Source: Agromyces sp. ISL-38
Lineage (GTDB): Bacteria > Actinomycetota > Actinomycetes > Actinomycetales > Microbacteriaceae
Direction: 5' to 3'
Length of the DNA stretch: 64,000 bases
NCBI RefSeq assembly: GCF_018613935.1
Contig: NZ_JAGGPF010000003.1
Location: 31,225-95,224 of the forward strand
Numbering within the stretch: the first letter of the stretch is position 1; every line of letters starts with the position of its first letter. Shown here in pieces: positions 15,701-22,874 of the stretch. Under the pieces are notes generated by a model. That model was not told the origin of the DNA. It did no database searches and saw nothing but the letters and a program-made list of their open reading frames with translations. The translations under genes were made by a program, and so were the position numbers.

Positions 15701-18576
15701 ATGCCGACTCGCACGGTGCCGGTGGCGCGAGCGCCGAGTGCATCGACGACGGCGTACTGGAACGTGTCTGTTCCCGCGGAGTACTCGCCCGCCTGGTACT
15801 CGAGCCAGTCGCCGCCCCGGTCGACCACCGTGCCGAGATCGGGATTCGATTCCTGGCCGAGCAGCTGCACCGAGTCGCCGTCGGGGTCGGCGCCGCCGAG
15901 CGGGATGGGGATGCGCACCGTGTCGCCGGTGAGCACCCGCGCGGTGACCGTCGCCGGCACGGGCGGGGTGTTCGTCTCGGGGTCGGCGGCCCGCACCGAG
16001 ATCGCCACGCTCGCGGTGGCGTATTGCCCGTCTGGCGCGAGCACCCGGTAGACGGCCTCGAACTCGCCCGGCTCCTCGGGCGCGAAGTACCGGAGGTGGT
16101 CGCCGTCGACGAAGAGCAGGCCGGCGGCGGGCAGCGTGTCGAGGTCGGGCGCCAGGGTGAGCGGGAGCGCATCGGGATGCTCGTCGTTGTCGAGCACGGC
16201 GATGTCGATGACGTCGCCCGTGCGCGACGAGATCGTGTCTGGGGCTGCGACGGGCGGTTGGGTCCGGTCGGGTTCGAGGACCGCGACGAGCGTCACCTCG
16301 CCCTCGGCATCGGCGAGCCCGTTGCTCACGCGATAGCCGAACGTCGTCGAGCCGGTGTCGAGGGGTCGCGAGAGCGTGACGCGCAGGATGCGGTGATCGA
16401 TGACCTCGACTCGCACTCCCTCGTCCTCCGCGGTGTCGGTGAGGCCCGTCACGATGAGCACACCGCCCGTCGGATCGATGTCGGTCGCGAGCACGTCGAC
16501 GTCGACGGGCTGGTTCGCATGGAGGAACGCGGTGTGCGGCACGGTGATCGGCGTCGTGTCGCGCTCGGGTGGCGCCGAGACCTCGACGCGCACGAGACCG
16601 GTCGCCGTGTCCGCGCCGTCGGTCGCCGTGTACTCGAGATAGTGGGTGCCCACCACGTCGCTCGTGAAGCGGAAGGTGCCCCCGTCGAAGTCGGGCGTGA
16701 GCTGTACATCGGGCTTCGCGGGCACCGCACTCAGTCGCACCTGGCCCGAGCCGCCGCGAACGTAGCGCAGCGGTTCGATGCGGATCTCCTGCCCGGCGGT
16801 CGCGAGCGCCACGAAGGGGTCGGCGACGAGCTCCACGTCACCCGGCGCCCGCACCGAGATCTCGAGGATGCCGCCGGCCTCGGCGCGGCCGTCGGACACG
16901 ACGAGCGAGACCGTGCGCGCCGCACCGGGAGCGCCCTTCTCGTCGAACACGACGATGCCATCGGCCGTCGACGAGATCGCGTCGGGCGCCGCTGCTTCGG
17001 CCCGATGAAGGAAGAACGGATCGCCGTCGGGGTCGACCCAGTCGCCGAGCACCGGCGTGGTCACCCGCCCCTGCGACGCGACCGAGGCGCGCGACAGGCG
17101 CATCTGTTCGGGCGGCGAGTTCTCATCGGGCTCGCGCACGCCGACCTGTACCGTCGCGTGCGCGGTGCCGCCCCGGCCGTCAGTCACGGTGTAGCCGAAG
17201 GCGAGGGTGCCGGATGCCGCGTCGTCGAGCGTGAGCTGCAGCTGCTGGTTGCTCGCGATGAGATCGATTCGGGCGCCGGGCGGCAGCTCGCCGTCGATCG
17301 AGTCCACGACGAGCACGTCGCCGTTCGCGTCGTAGTCGTTCAGGAGCACCGGCAGCACGGTCGACCGGCCCGGGCGCGCTCCGAACTCGTCGGCCTCCGC
17401 GACGGGCGGCGCCTGGCTCTTCTCGATCGTGGGCTTGGTGTCGGGATCGTTCTGCTCGACGGTCTCCTCATCCTGCTCCGTGGCGAGCAACTCGTCCCAG
17501 TTGTCGATGAGGCCGTAGTCGTCCGACGCGGCCCACGTCCGGCCGGAGCGCCGATCGTTCAGCACGAGGGCGCCCCCGTTGGCGAGGTACGACAGCTCGG
17601 CACCGGCCCCGCCGTCGAGTTCGATGAGCCGCTCGTTGCTCGGGGCGCATGATCGCCATGCTGAGCCGTTCGCCCATGCCGCGTGCAGGCATCCGTCGTG
17701 GACGAAGGGCGCGGCCGGCGTGCCCGCGCGGCCACCGACGAGCTCACCCGGCTCTGCGCCGTCGAGACCCACTCCGATGAGGCCGTGTCGAGAGGCGATC
17801 GCCACTTCGTCGCCCGTGAGCGAGGGCGCCTGCAGCTTGGGGACGTCGCCCGGGTCGAGCATCCCGGAGAGGTCGATCGGGGAATGGCCTTCGAGGTGCA
17901 GCGTACGCCCGCTGACGTCGAGCACCGCCCATCGTCCTCCGACGGACGTGATCTGCACCTCGGGGTCTCCCGAGACCGGCTCCAGTTGCCAGCGCGTGGC
18001 CACCGTCTCGGCCTCGGCTGCGTCGACGCGCGCGACGACACCCGTCGACGGCGTGTACGCGAAGAGCGTTCCCGCCTCGTCGACCGAGGTGACCGATCCG
18101 GCGCCGAAGGTGAGCACCGGCTCGGCGTCGCTGTCGAATTCGGCGAGGTCGGCCACGGGCACCGACCAGACGTCGCCCGCGGCGGCGATCACGACGCGTG
18201 AACCGGCGAGGGCGAGCGACGTCTCGTCGGGCGGCACCGCGACGGTGTCGATCATCGTCGACGTCGTGGGATCGACGATGCCGATGCTCGCCCGATCGGG
18301 GTCGAGCACCAGAACGGTCGAGCCCGACTGCACGACCTCGAGATCGGAACTGCCCACTTCGACGATCGAGTTGAGCTCGAGCACCGCGGTGTTCGCCCGG
18401 CCGACAGACTGCAGGCGATCGCTCGCGACCCAGACCGACGCGTCGCCCAGGTCGACGCGCTGCGCAGCGTATCCTCCGGATGCCACCGCCACGCCGGCGA
18501 CGAGCGCGACGATCGCCGTCACCGCACCGGCGGTCGCGAGCGCGGACCGGTGAGCGCTGAGATGAGGCAGGTGCAT
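12703..18576 (-). CDS. Giant membrane-anchored Ig-like and fibronectin type III protein
   Basis: This 1957-residue protein has an N-terminal membrane anchor or signal at about residues 11-35. A beta-rich, propeller-like region follows to about residue 360, then an acidic linker (ATEQDEETVEQNDPDTKP). From roughly residue 390 to 1465 come about nine Ig/cadherin-like modules marked by strands such as VLENDSDPDGG, VLANDRATNPF and VLLNDYDANGD. About five Fn3-like modules to the C-terminus contain paired cysteines (CAATTC, CTATLC, CTLWGSC) that suggest disulfides outside the cell. It lies between the kinase and MoxR genes and matches the FN3 member of bifidobacterial PFNA loci. I chose ATG 18576, which shares one base with the kinase stop; a TTG three bases earlier is possible. 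Role in adhesion or cell-surface sensing is inferred. Confidence 0.85.
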   Translation of the reverse strand: MHLPHLSAHRSALATAGAVTAIVALVAGVAVASGGYAAQRVDLGDASVWVASDRLQSVGRANTAVLELNSIVEVGSSDLEVVQSGSTVLVLDPDRASIGIVDPTTSTMIDTVAVPPDETSLALAGSRVVIAAAGDVWSVPVADLAEFDSDAEPVLTFGAGSVTSVDEAGTLFAYTPSTGVVARVDAAEAETVATRWQLEPVSGDPEVQITSVGGRWAVLDVSGRTLHLEGHSPIDLSGMLDPGDVPKLQAPSLTGDEVAIASRHGLIGVGLDGAEPGELVGGRAGTPAAPFVHDGCLHAAWANGSAWRSCAPSNERLIELDGGAGAELSYLANGGALVLNDRRSGRTWAASDDYGLIDNWDELLATEQDEETVEQNDPDTKPTIEKSQAPPVAEADEFGARPGRSTVLPVLLNDYDANGDVLVVDSIDGELPPGARIDLIASNQQLQLTLDDAASGTLAFGYTVTDGRGGTAHATVQVGVREPDENSPPEQMRLSRASVASQGRVTTPVLGDWVDPDGDPFFLHRAEAAAPDAISSTADGIVVFDEKGAPGAARTVSLVVSDGRAEAGGILEISVRAPGDVELVADPFVALATAGQEIRIEPLRYVRGGSGQVRLSAVPAKPDVQLTPDFDGGTFRFTSDVVGTHYLEYTATDGADTATGLVRVEVSAPPERDTTPITVPHTAFLHANQPVDVDVLATDIDPTGGVLIVTGLTDTAEDEGVRVEVIDHRILRVTLSRPLDTGSTTFGYRVSNGLADAEGEVTLVAVLEPDRTQPPVAAPDTISSRTGDVIDIAVLDNDEHPDALPLTLAPDLDTLPAAGLLFVDGDHLRYFAPEEPGEFEAVYRVLAPDGQYATASVAISVRAADPETNTPPVPATVTARVLTGDTVRIPIPLGGADPDGDSVQLLGQESNPDLGTVVDRGGDWLEYQAGEYSAGTDTFQYAVVDALGARATGTVRVGIAQRLDGARAPIAVEDKVTVRPGRTISVRVLENDSDPDGGALSLRSVEPNTGGATAVVDGDRIEVTVPDGEGLYGFIYTVENEHLGEASSFLTVEARPDAPLARPEASDTVLSLSDILDKERIDVPVLRNVFLADAPAADLTVGLVDGYTSGVEVRRDGSIRVEIQDRRRIIPFSVSHPEDPDVTAYAFIWVPGRDDALPQLRRDAPRVEVVSGEEVRIELAEFVIAASGRPVRLTDAATVRASHDDGTELVVDQDSLRYQSENGYFGPASLSFTVTDGESAADPTGRTGTIVIPITVLPTENQPPVFTGGVIDFEPGQSKTIELMKLTNYPYPDEVDRLEFEVLPPFADGFEVSLAGDELTIAASESTVQGTRASVAVGVTDPAGAGRPGRIDLRVVPSTRPLAEPADDHAIAPRGQTTSIDVLANDRATNPFPETPLRVVGVRGLDESLPAGVTIEPSSDRSTLAVSVDPSAAPVNTTLQYQVADATDDPSRYAWGTVTISVQDRPDPVTGPQVTGFADGTLDVTFGAGGFNNSPISGYEIALLAPGGREVVQTSTCAATTCTVATPGNGEANAVIVRIQARNGIGLSDPVEAPGPIWSDVVPPPPTDLRAMPLDGRLRIEWAPVSTGAGSTVGSYVVTVAGVSTEVSAASACTATLCGMESQSLENGSQVPFTVSARNEAYPALTAWNEAGGSGTPFGAPVAGAIAVTGDALAGSVTVSWSPFSGNGDAIGGYFVQRLVEGESSVPSGPQACGVTSPAPGTVVPPATGGSVAEVVHVGPEASSVQFAGTATEAAKYSFLVWGFNRAACVNTEVASTVVRPAPGGAGPVKSAMAWMNIETWDRYIEKVDGNAWRYEIVAVDSNGAHIPGSVRDFSGSGWLRPLLNRPFGEAARFQVRACTLWGSCGPWSQTQPADAVPSLTFALPSRVWNETTKTWSWTAAPENSGLPAAFWCGVDGDTNGRLSQSATTCEVPEAQPGDRVWLDVEVAGVTARYENR

Positions 18577-20054
18577 CAACCAGTGCCCCCGTCGATATCG
18601 ATGCAGCGTTCGGCGCTCGGCTGTCCGGACTTGCCGTCGCGAGTGACCGTGACATTGGCACAGACCCGATTCCGGCCGTCGATCTCGACGGGGAAGCGGG
18701 GCTCTCGTTGCATCGGCGAGGCCTCGCCGTCGACCGTGACGATGTACGCGTCACCGCGCTCGATCCCCGGGTCGTTCCAGGAGAAGACGACCGCGGCATC
18801 CTCGACGACCGCCTGCACGTCGCTGACGACGGGGATCGTTCGCGTGCCCTGTACGACGGCGAGCACGCCGGCGCCGACGAGCGCGACGAGCAGGGCCGCG
18901 ACGATCGAGACGCCCCACGCGACGCGCTTCGTGCTGGGAGGTGTCGTGCGGCTTCGACCGGAAGTGGATTCAGGCGAGCGGGACTCGAGGCCGTGCACCG
19001 AGCCCGAGACCCGGGCGGCGCGGCGGCGTTTGCGGCTGGAATCCAGTGCACCGGCGCGATTCCCGGCCGTGATCCGGGTGCGGTCGTCGAGATCGACGGC
19101 GGTGGCAAGCGCCCAGTCGTCCATCGCGACCTCGAGTGGCGTCTGGGGAAGGCCGAGCTCCTCCTCCACCGATTGGAGGTCGCGGATGAACTCGAGTGCG
19201 TTCGCCTGCCGCATCGCGGGACGTCGCGACATCGAGCGGGCGAGCACCGCCTCGAGACTCCTCGGCACATCGACTCGGCCGGTCGGCGATGGCTTCGCCT
19301 TGTCGATCCGCGCCATCACGGCGCTGGACCCGTTGTCGCCGCCGGGCACCTCGAAGGGGCTCCGCCCTGCGAGCAACGAGTACACCGTGGCACCGAGCGA
19401 CCAGACCTCGCTCGCGACGGAGCCCGAGACCTCGTCATGCAGCACTTCGGGTGCCGACCACGGGATGGAGAGGCCGACCGCCTCGATCGATTCGGCCTCG
19501 CCGAGAGTCGCCGCGATGCCGAAGTCGGACAGCACCGGGTGCCCGTAGGCCGTCGTCAGGATGTTCGAGGGCTTGATGTCGCGATGCAGGACCCCTTGGC
19601 GATGCGCCGTCTCGACCGCACTCGCGATGCGCACGCCGGTCGCGAGCACTTCGGCGATCGGCAATTGCACCGCTCGGTAGCGCTGGCCGAGCGTCGCCGA
19701 GCAGTACTCCATCACGAGGTACGGCCGCCCGTCGGCGGCAACGCTGGCCTGGTACACGGTGAGGATCGAGGGGTGCGAGCTCAGCTGGGCCATCAGATTG
19801 GCCTCGGCCTGGAACATCTGGCGGAGCCCGTCGTTCACGACCTCGGCGAGGAGCACCTTCACTGCCACGAGGCGCCTCGGCATGTTCTGCTCGTACAGGA
19901 ACACGTCGGCGAAACCGCCGGAGCCGAGGACGCGGATGAAGGCGAAGCCGGGCAGGCTCGGCGGAGTGGACGGCAGTCGCCTCGACAACGGTCCTCCCAG
20001 TGATCTTCGGGCCGATCCACGCCGACCGGAGCCGGCGGCGCCGGGTGTCCCCAA
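18576..20054 (-). CDS. Transmembrane serine/threonine protein kinase with Fn3-like outer domain
   Basis: This protein of up to 492 residues carries a complete Hanks-type kinase domain: glycine loop LGSGGFADVF, VAVKVLL lysine, HRDIKPSN catalytic loop, DFGIA magnesium site and a SIPWSAPE activation segment. A basic, Ser/Thr-rich juxtamembrane linker leads to one membrane helix near residues 378-402. The outer domain of about 90 residues (VVFSWNDPG, AYIVTVDGE, paired Cys) looks like one Fn3 module, not the PASTA repeats of PknB. It should phosphorylate FHA partners in this operon. The start is uncertain: TTG at 20054 has no ribosome site, whereas TTG at 19988 follows GGGAGG and would give 470 residues. 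Confidence 0.88.
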   Translation of the reverse strand: MGTPGAAGSGRRGSARRSLGGPLSRRLPSTPPSLPGFAFIRVLGSGGFADVFLYEQNMPRRLVAVKVLLAEVVNDGLRQMFQAEANLMAQLSSHPSILTVYQASVAADGRPYLVMEYCSATLGQRYRAVQLPIAEVLATGVRIASAVETAHRQGVLHRDIKPSNILTTAYGHPVLSDFGIAATLGEAESIEAVGLSIPWSAPEVLHDEVSGSVASEVWSLGATVYSLLAGRSPFEVPGGDNGSSAVMARIDKAKPSPTGRVDVPRSLEAVLARSMSRRPAMRQANALEFIRDLQSVEEELGLPQTPLEVAMDDWALATAVDLDDRTRITAGNRAGALDSSRKRRRAARVSGSVHGLESRSPESTSGRSRTTPPSTKRVAWGVSIVAALLVALVGAGVLAVVQGTRTIPVVSDVQAVVEDAAVVFSWNDPGIERGDAYIVTVDGEASPMQREPRFPVEIDGRNRVCANVTVTRDGKSGQPSAERCIDIDGGTG

Positions 20055-20102
20055 TTGTAGATGCGCGACACTCGGCGTCGCGAAAATCGTGAGGCGGTCG
20101 CC

Positions 20103-20903
20103 TCAGCTCGCCGCGGCCTCGGGGCGCACGACCCTCAGCACGTCGACGACGATGACGGTCACGTTGTCGCGTCCGCCGTTGCCGAGCGCCGCGTCGAGCA
20201 ACTGGCGGCCCGCTTTCTCCGCTTTCGCGTTCGCGACGAGGAAGTGCCGGATGCCGTAGGAGGTGAGCTCCTTCGTGAGGCCGTCGGAGCAGATCAGGAG
20301 TCGCATCCCCTCTTCGACCGCGATCGCGCGGTAGTCGGGAATGGGCGCCTCGTGGAAGCCGACGGCGCGCGTGATGACATTCGAGTGCGGGTGCGTGTCG
20401 GCCTCTTCGCGCGTGATCTGGCCGGCGTCGACGAGCTCCTGCACGATCGAGTGGTCGACCGTCAATTGCTCGAGCGTTCCGCTCACGAGCCGGTACACGC
20501 GTGAGTCTCCGATGTTGAAGACGATCCAGGCGGGCTCGTCGGCGATCGCCCCGAGGGCCGCCCCCGTGACCGTCGTGCCGCTTCCCTCGTCGGTGACGCC
20601 TGCGCCCCGGCCCATGTCCTGCACGGCGAGACGCAGGGCCGAGTCGACCTCGGGCGTTCCGATCAGGATCTTGCCACCATGCTCGGCGAGTCTCGTGACA
20701 ACGGCGGCACTGGCGAAGTCGCCGGCGGCGTGGCCGCCCATTCCATCGGCGACGGCGAAGATCGGCGCCTGGGCGATGTAGCTGTCTTCGTTGACCTCAC
20801 GGCGAAGGCCGGTGTCGGTCATCGCCGCCCACGCGAGGGTGATCTCGGTGCCGTCTGGCAGGGTGATCCGATGGCGGGCGTTGCCATTGCCTATCTGCGT
20901 CAC
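20103..20903 (-). CDS. PP2C-family serine/threonine phosphatase
   Basis: This 266-residue cytoplasmic metal-dependent phosphatase has the full motif set: VNEDSYI, VADGMGGHAAGD, GDSRVYRL, LLICSDGL and GGRDNVTVIVV, including the aspartates that hold two metal ions. It should reverse phosphorylation by the kinase encoded 48 bases downstream. The GTG start lies 25 bases after the FHA gene. Kinase-phosphatase pairs of this kind are standard in actinobacterial signalling operons; here the pair serves an envelope cluster rather than cell-division genes. There is no membrane segment. Confidence 0.93.
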   Translation of the reverse strand: MTQIGNGNARHRITLPDGTEITLAWAAMTDTGLRREVNEDSYIAQAPIFAVADGMGGHAAGDFASAAVVTRLAEHGGKILIGTPEVDSALRLAVQDMGRGAGVTDEGSGTTVTGAALGAIADEPAWIVFNIGDSRVYRLVSGTLEQLTVDHSIVQELVDAGQITREEADTHPHSNVITRAVGFHEAPIPDYRAIAVEEGMRLLICSDGLTKELTSYGIRHFLVANAKAEKAGRQLLDAALGNGGRDNVTVIVVDVLRVVRPEAAAS

Positions 20904-20928
20904 CGGTGCGGCCTGCTGTCTGATCGGA

Positions 20929-22149
20929 TCACTGGGGGAACGGAGCTCCGTGGGCGGGGAGGATCTCGACGATCGTATCGTCTCCGAGGTCGAGGGTGGT
21001 GCCGGCAGTCACGACAATTGACTCGCCGGCCCGCATCCGGCGCGATCCCCTCGCGGTGCGGACGATCGTGCCGTTCGTCGAGCGGAGGTCGGTGGCGACG
21101 AGGCGCTTCCCGTCGAGCCGCAGTTCGAGGTGGGTGCCGGAGACGGCGGCGGTGGGCGAGTCGACCGCGACGAGCTCCGGAGCGGCACCGGGTCGCCCGA
21201 CCGGCGGCGGCAGGGGACGCCGTCCGATGAGCACCGGTCCCGTGAGCGTGCGCGGCGACTCGCCGGCGATGCGGTATCGCGGCCCGGTCGGCGATGCCGT
21301 CAGGTCGGGTTCTGGATCGGGCTTGCGGGGTGAGGCGGCGGGAGCGGGCGTACGCGCGAGCGAGGCATCCGATCCCGATGCCGTCGGCGGAGCGGATGCC
21401 GCGACGTCGGCCGGCCCTCGCGCCGGAACCGGATGCATCGTGCGTGCCCCCGGCACCGCGGGTTCGAGCCCCTCGAGCTGCGCATCGAGCGGCACCGGCC
21501 GAGCCGGTCGCGGCCCCGGATTCGCGACCGGCCGCGGCGTCAGCACGGTGTCGGCATCGATCGTGGACGGGCGCGGGCGGAGCACCGTGTCGGGGGCGAA
21601 CTCCTCGACGGCCACCGGGTTCCCGACCGGCACGACGACGCTCTCGTCATGGGTCGCAGGTCGGCGTCTCGGCACCGACGACCACTCGACGGCGGAGGCG
21701 CGGAGGCTCGCTCGCGCGTGCTCGAGGTGGTGCGCCGCCTCGCCGAGCGGCCCGAGCGGGGTGTCCGAGCCGGCGAGACGCAGCGCCACCACGTCAGTGA
21801 AGTCGGCGAGATGCCATGGCCGGATGCCTCGCGCGTCGAAGCGCCGGCTGCCGCCCGGGGAGTCGAGGTCGACGACCGCCTCACCGCGCACGACTGCGGT
21901 GACGGCCGTCACGTCGTCTTCGCCCCACCAGACGAGCGCGAACGACTCGACGGGATGCTCGCGACCGATCGGGATGAGCCCGACGAGCGCCTCGAGGCTC
22001 GGCGACGGGTCGCTCGCCGACTCCGCGAGCGCGGAGAGGGTCGCGGCGGGCGCGGGCGCGGCGAGCGCTGCGATGAAGCGGTCGCCCACAATCACGTCCC
22101 ACGCCGGCGCGCCGGTCGTCGCGGAGCTGGAGAACGTGCCGGCGACCAT
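20929..22149 (-). CDS. FHA domain protein with unclassified N-terminal domain
   Basis: This 406-residue protein is the first gene of the envelope-signalling operon. Residues 1-150 form a compact domain I do not recognise (VIVGDRFIAALAAP, SFALVWWGEDD, RPWHLADFTDVVALRLAG). Residues 175-310 are a Pro/Ala-rich linker that contains DTVLRPRP and DTVLTPRP, two near-identical threonine motifs 17 residues apart. The C-terminal FHA domain at about 320-405 has LIGRRPLP, SGTHLEL and STNGTIVR. It closely resembles the FHA domain encoded at 7489, so the two may share partners. ATG 22149 was chosen over longer frames because upstream sequence is noncoding in character; a CAGACT box seven bases before the ATG may be its -10. 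Confidence 0.8.
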   Translation of the reverse strand: MVAGTFSSSATTGAPAWDVIVGDRFIAALAAPAPAATLSALAESASDPSPSLEALVGLIPIGREHPVESFALVWWGEDDVTAVTAVVRGEAVVDLDSPGGSRRFDARGIRPWHLADFTDVVALRLAGSDTPLGPLGEAAHHLEHARASLRASAVEWSSVPRRRPATHDESVVVPVGNPVAVEEFAPDTVLRPRPSTIDADTVLTPRPVANPGPRPARPVPLDAQLEGLEPAVPGARTMHPVPARGPADVAASAPPTASGSDASLARTPAPAASPRKPDPEPDLTASPTGPRYRIAGESPRTLTGPVLIGRRPLPPPVGRPGAAPELVAVDSPTAAVSGTHLELRLDGKRLVATDLRSTNGTIVRTARGSRRMRAGESIVVTAGTTLDLGDDTIVEILPAHGAPFPQ

Positions 22150-22315
22150 GTCGTCCAGTCTGGCACCGTGCGATCCTCTGACCGTGCCGGTCGCCGGAAT
22201 CGCCTCCCATGCAGCTGACGTGCGTGATGCGGTCGCCCGGTGAGGGAGCCGATGCCGGATGCCAGGTTCGCCACGAGATTCGCTCCGGGACACGAGCCAA
22301 ACCATGGAATCAGTT

Positions 22316-22379
22316 GCAAGAACAGACAAATTCGACGGAATCGCTTGCCTGCGGCATCCGTCACTGTCACAATCGACCC
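22316..22379 (+). promoter_or_regulatory. Promoter region of the Lrp-aminotransferase operon
   Basis: A -10-like CACAAT (22368-22373), preceded by TG two bases earlier, ends six bases before the Lrp ATG, which fits a leaderless transcript. Upstream lie an inverted pair GCAAG/CTTGC (22316-22320 and 22344-22348) and, between them, ATTC-GACG-GAAT. Autoregulation by the Lrp protein would fit. The whole divergent gap 22150-22379 (230 bases) holds no gene. Confidence 0.35.
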
Positions 22380-22862
22380 ATGACGAACCAGGGACGCCCA
22401 ACAGGGCATCGCCCGGCGCAGCTCGACGAGGTGTCGAAGGCGATCATCGAGCAGCTCCAGGCCGACGGTCGGCGCTCGTATGCCGACATCGGCAAGGCGG
22501 TCGGCCTCTCGGAGGCCGCTGTTCGCCAGCGCGTGCAACGGCTCACCGAGTCGGGCGTGATGCAGATCGTCGCCGTGACCGACCCGATGCAACTCGGGTT
22601 CACCCGGCAGGCGATGATCGGCATCCGCGTCGCGGGCGACACCCGGGTGATCGCCGAGCAGCTCGCCGAGATCCCCGAGATCGACTACGTCGTGCTCACC
22701 GCCGGCAGCTTCGACCTGCTCGCCGAGGTCGTGTGCGAGAACGACGAAGAGCTCATCACCCTCTTGAATTCGCGCATCCGCACACTCGAGGGCGTGCAGA
22801 CGACCGAGACGTTCGTCTACTTGAAGCTCCAGAAGCAGTTCTACAACTGGGGCACTCGCTGA
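22380..22862 (+). CDS. Lrp/AsnC-family transcriptional regulator
   Basis: This 160-residue DNA-binding protein has an N-terminal winged helix-turn-helix (residues 18-60, with RRSYADIGKAVGLSEAAVRQ) and a C-terminal ligand-sensing RAM domain ending FVYLKLQKQF. Members sense amino acids or amines and control linked genes. It precedes an aminotransferase gene by 12 bases in the same direction, so it is probably the local regulator of amine catabolism and perhaps of the pot operon. I chose ATG 22380 because residues before it in frame are not family-like. Confidence 0.9.
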   Translation: MTNQGRPTGHRPAQLDEVSKAIIEQLQADGRRSYADIGKAVGLSEAAVRQRVQRLTESGVMQIVAVTDPMQLGFTRQAMIGIRVAGDTRVIAEQLAEIPEIDYVVLTAGSFDLLAEVVCENDEELITLLNSRIRTLEGVQTTETFVYLKLQKQFYNWGTR

Positions 22863-22874
22863 GAAGGGAACACC

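Noticed and set aside
14968..17652. 894-codon open frame on the plus strand opposite the giant Ig/Fn3 gene
   Set aside because: Its translation is rich in Arg, Val and His without any fold motif, and it mirrors the codon bias of the true minus-strand gene, which has clear domains and coupled neighbours.
4374..22149. A complete type VII (ESX) secretion locus
   Set aside because: Only an EccC-like ATPase is present; no WXG100 proteins, EccB, EccD, EccE or mycosin protease could be found in the window.
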